Shown here piece after piece: positions 35,164 through 46,847 of a stretch of DNA of 64,000 nucleotides; position 1 is the stretch's first letter, and the number at the start of each line of letters is the position of its first letter. The notes under the pieces were generated by a model. That model saw only the letters and a program-made list of their open reading frames with translations, was not told the origin of the DNA and ran no database searches. The stretch spans positions 620,001 through 684,000 of the forward strand of contig CM035309.1 in NCBI GenBank assembly GCA_002900995.3, given 5' to 3'. A program made the translations under genes and the position numbers. The DNA comes from Ganoderma boninense. Taxonomy: Eukaryota > Basidiomycota > Agaricomycetes > Polyporales > Polyporaceae.

Positions 35164-37128
35164 TCACACTGTCACCCTCCGCGCCTCCGCCTCGACGTCG
35201 CAGATCTCCTGCACGCCCTCCCTGAAGAACACGACGTTGTACTCCACGAGCCCTCTCCGCGCCGCGAACACGCCCGTGGGGATGATCGCGAGCAGCGCAA
35301 GCTGCGACGTGATGAGGTGGTACGTGAGCGTCGTGCCCGCGCCCGCCGCCGTCGCCGCGAGCGACGCGGCCGCACACGGGTAGAACAGCGGCTTCGCCCC
35401 GTTGGCGGGGCTGCTACTGCCCCGCTGACCGTTCGCTGTTGGGGTTGTTGGGGACGGAGCTGATGGCGAGGCCAGCGCCGAGTGAGGGGGGCGGGGGAGC
35501 GGGGACGACGGGAGAGGTTGTTGGTTGACCACAGGCGAGTGTTGCGTGGAACGCGCTGAATGACGTGGGGAGGCGAGCGGCGAGGCGAGGCGGGAGCCAG
35601 GATGGGAAGTGTCTGGAGGAGGAGCGAGGGCGAGAGCGGACTGTCGCTGCTGGGGTGAGGTCGAAGGAGATGGCTCTGGGGAGTCTGCGGGGTCTGGAGG
35701 AACCGTTCGCATTCGGAGGGGAGAAGCCGATATTGACCTGGAACACATTCCGTTAGAAGCCAAGAAGGTGCAATAATCGGGGGGAAATGCCTACTTATAA
35801 AGGGGCCCGAAAGCGTTGAGTGATTGGAGGTAGTCGCTGCATAGGTTATGTGTCGGAGGATCTACGGGAGAAGCATCCGTGGCGACATATAACCTCGACT
35901 TAGTATCAAAAAGGAACGCCTTGGCTGCTTGCGAATTCTATGTGGGGATAAGTAGACCGGGCCTGTACTGGTAACAATGCACTTACGGCGCAGAAAACGT
36001 TCAACAAATCTTCCAGGTAAGGGAGCGAGTCGATCAGCTTGTGCAGAACCCGAGAGAACGCGTCGTGTAGTGAATGGTCGTAAATCGACGTAAGTTGGAA
36101 GTTGATCGGGAGCGTCTCATACTCCGGATTGATATAGCTTAGGTCGGACAGGACCCTCGCTTGTATATGTCGGAAGTTCTCTAGAAATGTCGAAGACAAG
36201 GGGACCTGTTTAATATACTCGATTGGACAGGATTGCAGGACCAACCAATTTTGTATTCTTCCGTAAGGACATCTGCCTTGTGCACGAAGACCTCGAGATT
36301 TATATTGGGGTGGTCCTGGTAGGCGGCGATGGAGAAATCCACGAGCTTCTGGATTGGCTGGTGATACAGGTCCTGCAAGTCCAGCCCTCGGATACGTCAG
36401 CACCATTCCGACGGATAGGAGGACCACGGATATGAGGCGGATTGGGGAACGGGGACTGGACTCAAAGGCTCTGGCTCGTCTAGGCGCATGTGTGACTGTA
36501 TCCGAACGAACGTGCATGACCAGAGAAACGGTATCCAGTCGCCCGACGCGCGTGAGGCAAACGTCCCGACATCCCGGCCTGCGTGCATTCATATGAACGG
36601 AAATGCATGTATTTGGATGCGACCGACACGTCGCGACGCGGAGGACCTCGCAGGAAAAGGAGGAATACTCACCTGGATATCAATGACGAATATCATTGCG
36701 GAGAATTGGGTGATGTCGACTGCATCCAGGGCAACGTCTCCAGGGCAATCCCATATCTCCAGAGGTATGATGGTGCTGGAACGGTGGGAGGATTGCTAAG
36801 GGTGGAAGAAGGGGGCCGAGAGAGAGCAAGAGGGACGCACTCGAAGTGGTGCTTCGTGATATGGTTGGTAGCGTCGAGGTAGAAGGTTTCGCGGGGAGGG
36901 GTGTCGTCGAAAAGGACCTCTTTGATTGAAGTTTTGCCGCTCCTACGTGGGATGGAGACACAGATATACCGAGGGACCTTCTGCAGCTCGGAAGAGGGCA
37001 TGGACGCACCTGCGCATGCCTAGGAGCAGGATTTTGGTGCGAAGTACATCGTCTGCGGAGTTCGCGCCATTCTCCATCTGTGTCCTTGAGGACGAGGGTT
37101 GCGGCCGTGCCATCGACGGGCGAGACAT
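35164..37128 (-). CDS. GTR2: Rag GTPase GTR2 (RagC/D type)
   Basis: The RagC-type partner of Gtr1 on the vacuole membrane; the heterodimer conveys amino-acid sufficiency to TORC1. Seven exons: 37128-37010, 36942-36841, 36775-36673, 36372-36246, 36180-35987, 35937-35795, 35737-35164, giving 453 aa. The P-loop GMRRSGKTS is at residues 37-45. Switch sequence WDCPGD is near 82-87, and IFVIDIQDLYHQPIQKLV and VFVHKADVL (the HKxD guanine motif) follow. The C-terminal roadblock part includes LTSIYDHSLHDAFSRVLHKLI and LFDTKSRLYVATDASPVD. A ~110-residue Ser/Pro insert (about 265-375) sits inside the C-terminal domain before GTTLTYHLITSQLALLAIIP and the final FFREGVQEICDVE, as in other basidiomycete members. 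The sixth donor (GTAGGC) is non-consensus but phase-correct. Confidence 0.95.
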
Positions 37129-37426
37129 GGTAGGATAAAGCGGGAGAGACGAGGAAGGGGAGGAGAGGAGCGTCTGCGAAGGTGAGGGGAAGCACGGGAC
37201 CAGGACGCGTCGGGGACGCGGGGAGCGGAGAATTGAATTGACTGATCGGAGCAGGACTCCGGAGAGGCTGAGACGGTCGGACTGGACGCACGTTCGCCAC
37301 CGTTCCCGTCGTGAAGAGGGCCGGGGAAGCGCACTCTGCTCTTCCCGTGAGGCATCCGTCCTCTTCTTCACTCGCCCACCTTCCCACCCTCCGCCGTCCT
37401 CTCTTCTGCCCCCCGGTCAAGCCTCC
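37129..37426. promoter_or_regulatory. 298-bp shared promoter region of GTR2 and VTC4
   Basis: The two start codons face away from each other with only 298 bases between. No strong TATA box. A compact bidirectional promoter is inferred. Confidence 0.45.
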
Positions 37427-40400
37427 ATGAAGTTCGGCCGCAAAATAAGTGTCAGTTCCCCGTTAACCACCTTCTGTGCCCCCGAGCCGTGCTCATGTTT
37501 CGCAGAACGACCTGTACAATGAATGGAGGCCATTTTATATAAACTACAACCTTCTCAAGCGCGAGCTCAAGGTTCGAATTCCGGGCACACGACCAAAATT
37601 CCTCGCTTACTCGGCTCTTTTCTCCAGGATCGGACCACCGCTCACAACTGGTCCAACAAGGATGAGGCAGAATTCACTCGCATGCTTGAGCTGGAGCTCG
37701 ACAAGATCCACACCTTCCAGAGGACAAAGGTGCGCCACGAGCACTCCACCCCTTTCCCTCCTGCACGCAGCCGACCTCTCGCGCGTAGACCTATGAGCTT
37801 TCGCGCCGCATACATGACGCGGAGAAGGCCGTCAAGCGTCTCGTGTCCGAGACAGGCATCCAGGACGGACACCAGCAAGAAATAAGCACAGCTACAACCG
37901 ACACCGAGGCCCAGCAACCTCGCGATTCTATCACCCAGGATGCTGGCTCCGACGACGACCTTTCAGACGATGAGTCTGATGCCATGTCCGTGGATGCACT
38001 CGAGGAGCAGTTCGCTCTCCTGGAAGAGGAGGTCGCGAACCTCGTCGCTGACGTTCACGACCTCGCGCTTTACACCAAGCTGAATATTACGGGGTTTATG
38101 AAGATTCTCAAGGTGCGCCAATCGTCTTCTTGCACTGGACTTAACTTTAAACTGATATGGTGTCGCGCGACGTTCGCGCTTCGCATAACGCCAGAAACAT
38201 GACGTATGTTTCATTAGCTCGTCACTAAATCCTCGCGTTCGTTGCTCATCGCGAACTTCTCCAGAAACAAACTAACCGACCGTTGAAACCCACATTCATT
38301 CAAGACTATCTAGAGAAGCGCCCCTTTTATAAGTACAACTGGGATAGCCTTATCGTCAAGCTGTCCAGGTTGTATGACCTCGTCCGCACTCGCGGGCACC
38401 CCGTCCAAGGTGACTCCAGTGCCGGTGGAAACCAGAGCGCATTCGTGCGACAGACCACAAAGTACTGGGTATGTTGGCTGCGATGACGTCATTCTTGTCG
38501 CTTTGTAGCTGAGCGTTGAGTATCACAGGTGCATCCCGACAATTTGGTCCATCTAAAATTGGCAATTCTGAAGCACCTCCCTGTCCTCGGTCAGTGTCGA
38601 CATGTTTCGTGTTGCTCAAATACCGTGTTATGCTCACGCGGATACTCTTTTTTCGCTAGTTTTTAATGCGGACAAGGAGTTTGAGGCGAGAGACGCAGGT
38701 ATGCCGTCTGGTGCTCCCATAAATGTGCGTTTCTGACAAGGCATACAGCGATTTCGTCAATTTACTTCGACAATGAGGATTTGGAGTTGTACCTTGGACG
38801 TTTAGAGAAGACGGAAGGTGCTGAGGCTGTTCGATTGCGGTGGTATGGCGATATGGAACAGAAGACAGTGCGTTGAAGCAGTCGCCTAGTCTTTTAGCTC
38901 GCTTGGTGACATATGTGTGTCTAGATTTTCGTTGAGCGGAAGACTCACCGCGAAGATTGGACTGGCGAGAAGTCCGTGAAGGCGCGCTTCCCGATCAAGG
39001 AGCATCTCGTCAACAAGTTCCTTCGGGGGGAACACATCATGGACGATGAGTTCCAGGAGCTCGTGAGGAAAGGCAAGAAGACTCAGGCAGAGGTCGACGG
39101 TATGATCCAGCTCGCGAACGAGATTCAGTACAGTATCTTGACCAAAAAGCTGCAACCTGGTGCGTGTACGTGTACACCCTTGGACGGCATATGCTAATCT
39201 ACGGGGGCGGCTAGTTATGCGGACGTTCTACAATCGGACGGCGTTCCAGCTCCCGGGCGATGCGCGTGTGCGTATATCGCTGGACACAGAGCTGACGATG
39301 GTCCGCGAGGACAACTGGGATGGGCGCGAACGTACAGGTCCCAACTGGCGGCGCATGGATATCGGGATCGACCATCCATTCGACCAGCTTCTTCCCGAGG
39401 ATCGAGAACTATTCAAGTGAGTCACGCACCGCGCCTTACTCGCCAGGCTGGGTTTGACCGTCGTGGTACAGGTACGGTGTGCTTGAGGTAAAGCTTCAAA
39501 CGCATGTCGGCCAGGAACCGCCGGAATGGATTACGGACCTCGTCTCTTCACACCTCGTCGAAGCTGTTCCCAAGGTCAGTGGTTGGGCTGCACTCCCTAT
39601 GGGCATATAGCGCATTTGGCTCATCCCGCGCGTGCAGTTCAGCAAGTTCATTCATGGATGTGCGACCCTTCTTCCCAACCGCGTTGACCTCGTCCCGTTC
39701 TGGCTGCCCCAAAGTGCGTGTCCGATGACCTCACATTGATACGTTTTCCTGAAACGACTCCTCTTGCAGTGGATGTAGACATCCTGAAGCCGGACACCGG
39801 CGTGGTCACGATCGAGCGTCCCACGCAGTCGTCGTCCAAGGGCACGTCTTCGCGAACCTCCGGGCAGACCACGCCCGAGCGTGTGCAGTACACTGAACCC
39901 GTCTCAGAAGGCGAAGATGAATATGAAGACATGCGCCTCGCCCCTGGTGAGTCGCTTCGGCTTCCCTGCGTCCTACACAACATCCTGACTCGAAGATCTC
40001 CCCCCAACGCAGCCAAGGACGAAGACAAGCGCACGGGGCTCTCGAACCAGCAGGTCGCAGCGGCAGTCGCGATCCGCGAAAAGAACCTCAAGGAGCGTGC
40101 GCACGAAGACGCCGTCGCGCGCGACGAGCTGCAGCAGGCAGAGCACGACGCGGACGTCGAGTCCGACGGCGAGGGCGCGGACGCGACGGAGACGACCGCG
40201 CTGCTGCCCGCGGCGAAGCGCGAGCGCCGCCAGGCCGCCGCGGCGAAGGCGATGATCGCGTCCGCGCTCGACCACACCACGCAGGCGCGCGCGATGTCGA
40301 TCGACCCGCTCGCGCCGTCGTCCGCGTTCGACGAGACGCTGCGCGACCGCCTGCGCGGCCAGCGCGCGGAGGGTGAGGCGGTCGAGGACGAGGACGAGGA

Positions 40401-40978
40401 AGAGGACGAGGAAGGGGAGGGTGAGGAGGGCGACGAGGAGCAGAGGCTCGTCAGGAGGGCGGCGCAGCGCGCGATGGGCGAGGGCCCGTCGGACGAGAAC
40501 GGGAACGGGAACGGGAATGGGGAGGACAGGGTGCTGGACCGGAGCTGGCGGGCGCCGCTGGGCAAGCGTATCTCGGTGCCTGTGCGCATCGAGCCCAAGG
40601 TCTACTTCGCGGTCGAGCGGACGTTCTTCGTAAGTCCCTCATCACTTCAGCCTTGGGCGGGGCGGGGTCGGTTGGCTGACGAGTGATTGTGCGCAGAAAT
40701 GGCTGCACTTTGGAATCTTCATCGGCACGATCGCGACGACGCTGCTCAACTTCATCCCGCCCGACGATCAGGTGGGCCTCATCAGCGCGTGGTGCTTCAC
40801 GGGGGTCGCGCTCGTCGCGATCGCGTACTCGGCCATCATCTTCGTATATCGCGCATACCGCCTGCGCGCGCGCCGTGCGGAGGGCCTGTACTACGACCTG
40901 TACGGGCCTACGATGCTGTCGGTGCTGCTCGTTGCGGCGCTGGCAGCGAACATCGGGATGAGGGTCCGGGAGCTCTGA
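37427..40978 (+). CDS. VTC4: Vacuolar transporter chaperone 4, polyphosphate polymerase with SPX domain
   Basis: Makes inorganic polyphosphate from ATP and feeds it into the vacuole. Sixteen exons splice in phase to 879 aa: 37427-37450, 37506-37571, 37628-37729, 37789-38112, 38195-38203, 38265-38468, 38529-38589, 38660-38698, 38749-38867, 38925-39159, 39215-39416, 39472-39574, 39638-39713, 39770-39946, 40013-40629, 40697-40978. The SPX domain (about 1-200) starts [19 protein letters not shown]; its ligand-binding lysines lie in FMKILK|KHD|K, with KHD (173-175) coming from a 9-nt exon. The catalytic tunnel domain has [40 protein letters not shown] and [16 protein letters not shown] long acidic Glu/Asp linker follows, then three membrane helices in the last ~90 residues ([53 protein letters not shown]). 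Confidence 0.96.
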
Positions 40979-41443
40979 TGGGCGTCGAGCCAGGGCTGGG
41001 TAGGGCAGAAGAGGGCGGACAGTGCTTTGGGCAATTGATGGGGGTGGGCTTGATGGACTCCCTTTCAGCTTGCTGTCTGAACACTGTTGGGGTTCATGTA
41101 TATACCTATTCTGCCGTGCTTGGAATGCTTTTGTCTGCAATCTATTCGATACAATGCTCAAGCAATCTTATTTTTTTTACTCACTTATATCCCCGCAAGG
41201 TGCCGACGACCTCAAGACCCGTTCAAGCATTCTCTTAAACCCTCATTGTTTTTAGGACCAGTGCTTTACACTGACCAAGGCCGGTGGATGTATATGTGCA
41301 GTTAGAGATACAAGAAGGTACATTACAATAGAACTATTTAGGCGTGTAAAGATACATAATGTGCTGAGGCTACTGACGCGGCAGATAGTGCATAATGTTC
41401 GAGTGTGTGAGGACTCCTAGAGTCCACGAATAAATCAGTCCTG
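40979..41443. other. Convergent 3' regions
   Basis: 465 bases between the stops of VTC4 (plus) and the peroxiredoxin-like gene (minus). No gene seen. Confidence 0.5.
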
Positions 41444-44400
41444 TCATCGAGCACAGGCTGCCCCATCCTCGGTCTCATAACCATCTTCTCTCCTCCCATG
41501 CCTGTTGAGGTACTCCACCGAAACCTTCCCTCCTTGCCAGTCATCTCGAGTCGTGTCGTTGCGAGATCCATGCGTCCTCGCTCCTGAATGGTGCGTGCGG
41601 TGGTCGTGATGTTCGTGGTCATGATGGTCGTAGTGGTCCGAACGGACGTCCGGGTTTGCGACTTGCAGACTTCGCCTCTGCCGCTTCTGCTTCGACCGCA
41701 CGCTCCGCTCCTGCTCCCGGCCCCGTTCGCGCTCGCGCTCACGCGCCTGCTTCTTCGCGAGCTGCTCCTGCAGCTCGTGCTTCTCCGCGCTCGACGTCCA
41801 GCTCCCGTGCACACTGACGCTCCCGCTCCCCGCGTCGCTCCGGTATCCCAACTCGTGCCCGTACACTTCCGGCTCGCCTGGGGTGCCTACCTGGCGCCGC
41901 TTCTCAAGCTTAGCCCGCATGCGAGCGAGACTTCGCCGCCGGTCCTCCATCCACGCCTCCTCTTCCTCGTGCGTAAAGCTGACTCCGCCGTACCCCGAGG
42001 CGCCTGGGGACACCATGCGGTGGTAGCCAGCCGCCCGGAGCACCTCGCGGATCGGCGCGTGAGAGCGCGTGGTGGTCATCCGGTGCGCGTACGCGTAGGT
42101 AGAGCTGAAATGACCGTTTGAGTGTGATAATGGACGCCCTCGCGGACTCAACGTTGAGAGCACACTTACCCTGGGCCCAGCACAAACTCGCCGCCAAGCT
42201 GCAGGCTGTTGCCTCCTCTCTCCCAGACGGGCATGCGCACCCTGAGGGCGTTGCGCACAACCATCGCGAGGCCGCCGATGAGGCCGTGACGGACGTACTC
42301 TCCCTTCTCCACGTCTGGACCCGGGTCGTTGGTCCGATAGGTCATGCCTAGCGCGGCGTACAGACGCATCGTGGTGTCGGTGAAGATTGGAATAGGCGTG
42401 CGGAAGATGTCTGCGTCAAACGGTCAGTAAACGCACGCACGAGGAAGGGTGTATGTGAGCGACGCACTCCGGTATGGCTTGATCATCCCCGGCGAACCGT
42501 TCCCGATAATGACCATGTCAATACCCGCGCGTTGCAACGCTTGATAGTCCACGTTCCGCGAGATCGAATACATGTAGTCCTGGCAGGCCGCACACCTGTG
42601 CGCACACACAGAATCAGTCAGCTGCTGTCCTGCACGAACGAAATGAAAGTAGAGACGAAACGCACCAGAAATGGCGGATGAAGATCACGATCGTCTTCCT
42701 CTCCCTAAACAAGTCGCCAAAAGCTACCCTCACCCCGTTCTGCGAAACGACGGTCAGCGCCGCGGCCCGCTGCAGCTGGTCCTTCGTCAGCCCCGCGTGC
42801 TCGTCAAACGTCGCCATCGCCGACTCCTCCGCCATGGCCCGATCCCGACAATGCCGCCTCGCGCTCTTCACCGTCCGTGACCTCGTCGTCGTCTCCGGCT
42901 CCGACAAACCCCGGCTGCTATGTGTGTGATGCTTGGGGGCGGTGGGTTCACGATACGGATGCGCAAACGTCGTCGAGGGCGTTTGAGGAAGAGGGAGTGG
43001 TGTAGACTCGACGGAAGCCGCGTACGGCGGGGACGTCGTAGCGCTCTCCGTGCTCATCGCGGGTGCATTTGAGCGCGAGCGCGAGCGGTCAACGTCATGG
43101 CCTATTGAAGACGGCTGCGACGCGAACGAGCGTGCCTGCAAGAGTCCGTGCCCGTGGGACGTGTATGACGACGGCGGAGGGGGAAGCGGAAGCGGTGCGG
43201 CTGCTCGCATCAGGGCCTGCTGGCCCGACGGCGTCCCTGCCTGGACCGGCGGAGACTGCGCGCGGCGCGGAGGGGGTGATTGCGCGCGGGATGTGACTAC
43301 TAACGGCTGGGGTGACTGCGCGCGCGTCGGCGCGGCGGGGGCAGCAGGAGAAGGAGCAGGAGCATTATGATGGGAAGCAAGGAGTGGTTGAGGGCGGGCA
43401 ACGCTAGCAGGTTGCGGGGACTGGGCACGCGTCGGCACAGGCAGCGGCGGGGAAGGTGATGTAGGGCGGAATGGAAGCTGTGCGTGCGACGCGGTCTGCG
43501 TTGTTCCCTGGGCCAGGCCCTGGCGTCGTTGGCGAAGGGAATTGTATGGGGTTCCTGTCTGTTCAACCTTCGTTCGCGAGCGGTTCGCGTTGGGAGAAGT
43601 CATGGGAGGCTGAGTGGCGGGTTGCAGCTCAGGTGGTGGTGGTGGAGGTGAGGGTGGCCGCGCCTGAGCCACAGGGAAGTAGGTATTCGTCGTGCGCTCC
43701 TGACGGTCGTCTGGCGTGCGCCGTTCTTCGCTCCTTCGTGGCAAATTCTCGTACGGGCTGAGTGGACGGGTCGGAGCCGACGTTGGTGCTGGAGGGTGCT
43801 CAGAACGCTCGACACTGTCCAGGGGGGCTCGCGCGACGGGAAGCGCCGGAGGCAGGGAGGGTGGCGGCGGCGGTTGAGGTAAGGGCGGTTGTGGGAGAGG
43901 CGTCGGTAAGTCTGCGTCCATGCGGCGAGGCGGAGACAATGGAAGTGGTGCTGGAGTGGCGGGCTCGAGCTCTTCCGGTGGTGCAGGAAGCGGAGATTCG
44001 GGGTAACGACGCGAGGGCAGCGGGGAAGAACGACGCGGTGGCGTGGGTGGCGAAGGTCCCCTCTGTGGTACAATATCCGCACGTACAGGCTGGAGAGCCG
44101 CAGAGAGAACGGGCACGTTTAAGTGGGGGGAAATAGGCGATGACGAGACGGGGGGAGCAGACGTCGCGGCAGCGGTATGAGAAACAGTCGCCGCTGTGGA
44201 CGTCGGCCGTGCAAGTAGGGAGTTGGCCAACAGTGGTGGCGACGGGGAAGCTTGTTCAGGCTCGTAGTTGGTTGATCTCTCCAATCGAGAATGTCTCATA
44301 AGAACAATCTCGTCCATCTCCATCTCCGCAGAGGCGTGAGCAGTGCTGATGAGTGTCGATGGGCGCGTCAGGGTGGCATGACTGGCTGCTTCCGGCGCGA

Positions 44401-46264
44401 GATCTTCGCTGTAAACCACACCGTGTGGGTGCGCATGCTGTGTCCCTCGTCGCCAGTCATACTCTGTTCCGGAAGAAAGGGCAGGAGCGCGACTCGATCT
44501 CCAGGTTTCCGTGGGCGGTGTTGGAAGACGAGTGTCCTTCCGGATGGAAGGCAGCGGTGCATCTTTCGCAGGGAGCGGCGTGAGCTCCAGCGCTTGCGCT
44601 ACGGTCTGTGGACGTGGAGCCGCAGCTTCCGGTGGTTGGAGAGGCTGGAGGGGAGGTAGGTTGGCGTTTGTGGATGCACCATATTCATCTTGATAGGGGT
44701 CACCGCCTACGAGAGTGCTAGTCATACTCACGTTCTCCGTAGGCAGGCCAGGTGAGGCAGTCGGTCCGAAACTGACGGTGGGCAGAGGGGTTACACCCAG
44801 GCTGACATGGCTGAGACTCTTTCTGTGTGCCATCTTGGCCCGTTTGGTATCTGAGGTCTCCCTGGTGAGGCTGGATACACGAACCACCTCCGGCGAGCTG
44901 CTGCTACCAACTGCAATCATAGAACCCACCGCGGAGCGCACAACGTGACCGCCGGAAACATGTGACGAAGTGGATTGGTACAGTGGAAGCTTCATCGTCC
45001 GTGAAGGCGGGGAGGGATCCGACATCTTGCGAACGCGCCCCAGGAAAGATGATCGGCGAAGTCTATTCGTGATGCTGTCCTTGCGACCACCGAGGCCCGC
45101 GCCGCTACGCCGTCGGCTGTCGAGGCTGAAACGACGCTCCGGCTCAGATTCAGAAGGAACAGGAACCGGTCGTGGAGGTGATACTAGAGGAGGAACAGAG
45201 GGGTCAGGACCCGAAATGCCGAGCAGCATAGGGAAGTCTGCGCTGCGGATTTGGGAGACCTCACGTTCGATGAGACCTCCGGACCCTATGGCCGTATGGC
45301 CCCCTTCGAGCGCTGTGCGATGGAGGGGATGCGAGCGCAGATCGCTTTCTTCGAACGCGTCCTTCGAGCTGGAAAGAGGAGGAAGTTCGGAGACGGATAC
45401 ACGCGGCGAAAGAGACTCCGAGCGGTCTCTAACGCTGACGCTGCTCGTGGTGAGAGTGTCGTCGGGGGTCATAGGAGGAGTAGTGGGACCCGAATGCACC
45501 GACGTCGGAACGTGGGAGTGGTTGTGAGAGTCGACGGTGGACGCAGTTGGCGGTGCATCCGCCTGGACGTAGACATGCCCATGAGACTGACGATCATCAT
45601 AAGTGTACTGGTTCTGCGACAGATGGAAAGTCGGGTTCGGATGATGGGTCACTTCCGTTGTTGAACTCTCCTCTGTCACGGGTCGTTCGAATTGTTGAGG
45701 TTCGTCGGTCAACGGAAGCTGAGGGAGCACCTGAGGGACGATGGAGAGCGTTTGAGAGCGTCTGCGGTAATGGTACTGCCGTTCCGTTAGCTTCTCCGAA
45801 AGACGTTGGACCCGATTCTGAGGACGATGGTTGAGGGACGAGGTGGACGACGAAACATCTGGGTCGGTGAAATATGGATTGGAATCTCTGGAAGGGCGAG
45901 TCCTGGCACGTGGTGGGCGAGCTGGCCTGAAGTTGTCGGAGCTATATCCATCGCGAAATTGAGGGCCTGGTTCCGTGCTGCGTGACGGATGGACCACGGC
46001 GCGAGGAAGCGAGGGTAAGTTAGGGTGGACATGCGTGCTGAACCGAACGTTTTCGCCGGACGACGGGGGTGTCGGGACTAGGGAAGTGTTGGAAGGATTG
46101 AAGAACGCATGGGTATGAGCTGAATGGGCACGGTCGCGCAAAACCTGAAGGGGTGCGAAGGGGTCAGAAGGATCTGGGAGAGGGTATCTGGGGGAGTAGG
46201 GAAAGGCGGGTGGGGGCTTGCGCCTGACTCTGGCAGCTGAGCGACCGTCCGGAGGAGCATCCAT
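41444..46264 (-). CDS. 1,542-aa protein: ~1,150-aa disordered region fused to a peroxiredoxin-like (AAED1/PRXL2C) domain
   Basis: Four exons: 46264-42666, 42595-42468, 42410-42170, 42104-41444. Exon 1 alone codes 1,199 residues of Pro/Ser/Thr/Arg-rich sequence with repeated TRAQSPQP-like units (about 1020-1075) and long proline runs. The folded part begins near residue 1160: LTKDQLQRAAALTVVSQNGV, FGDLFRERKTIVIFIRHFW, CAACQDYMYSI (CxxC), AGIDMVIIGNGSPGMIKPY, IFRTPIPIFTDTTMRLYAALGM. This is the thioredoxin-fold AhpC/TSA-like domain of AAED1/PRXL2C proteins, presumed redox-active. A charged Arg/Glu/His-rich coiled region with HDHEHHDH follows. The domain is usually carried on much shorter proteins or with a modest extension, so the long disordered N-terminus is notable. 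Its role is unknown; membrane segments are absent. Confidence 0.85.
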
Positions 46265-46847
46265 CGCGTCCAGCGCTGTTCACCCGAACGCGGGGGAAGG
46301 GTAGCCGTGGAGAGCAAGAGGGTTGGCTGTGGACGAGGAATGGCATACCTTTATGTGAAAGGGCCCTCGCTCGTGTCGACGGTGCGGACGGGTTACTGCA
46401 GACGTCCGCGGTATGCCCCACGCTCGGATTGGCACTTTGCAACGCAGCGACCGCGTTTCCAGCCTATATGGCCTGCTTCGCAGAGCATCGCTTCTTGTCT
46501 ATCTCACGGACTCGCTCCGTTGCGACTTACGACCTGAATGATCGTCGAACAAATCTAGGGACTATGCGCATGGATCAGATGGACGCATATATGCAGAATA
46601 TGTGACGCATACTGATTCGAAAATAGCCGGTGTCCCAGTGCCCGCCGTCTCTGTCTGCCGCAGTGTATGCCACGCGCTGCCACGAGGGGAGGGTGTGTCC
46701 GAGAGAACGCCCAAAACGGCTTGTGTCGGAGCGGGTTTTCATGACGCCGGACAAGCGCGGGACTACCCCAGAGTCGGCATTCGAGGGACCCTGCCTCGTC
46801 TACAAGAACCGTCGTCCGCTCGGACCTGCTCGGACTCGTCGACCACG
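46265..46847. promoter_or_regulatory. Divergent promoter region
   Basis: 583 bases between the starts of the peroxiredoxin-like gene (minus) and the AVT3-like gene (plus). The plus frame is open further upstream (from 46602), so a longer N-terminus of the transporter cannot be excluded. No separate gene seen. Confidence 0.4.

Noticed and set aside
39648..40598. 316-codon minus-strand Ser-rich frame
   Set aside because: Antisense of the acidic linker of VTC4; poly-Ser arises from GAG/GAC repeats on the coding strand.
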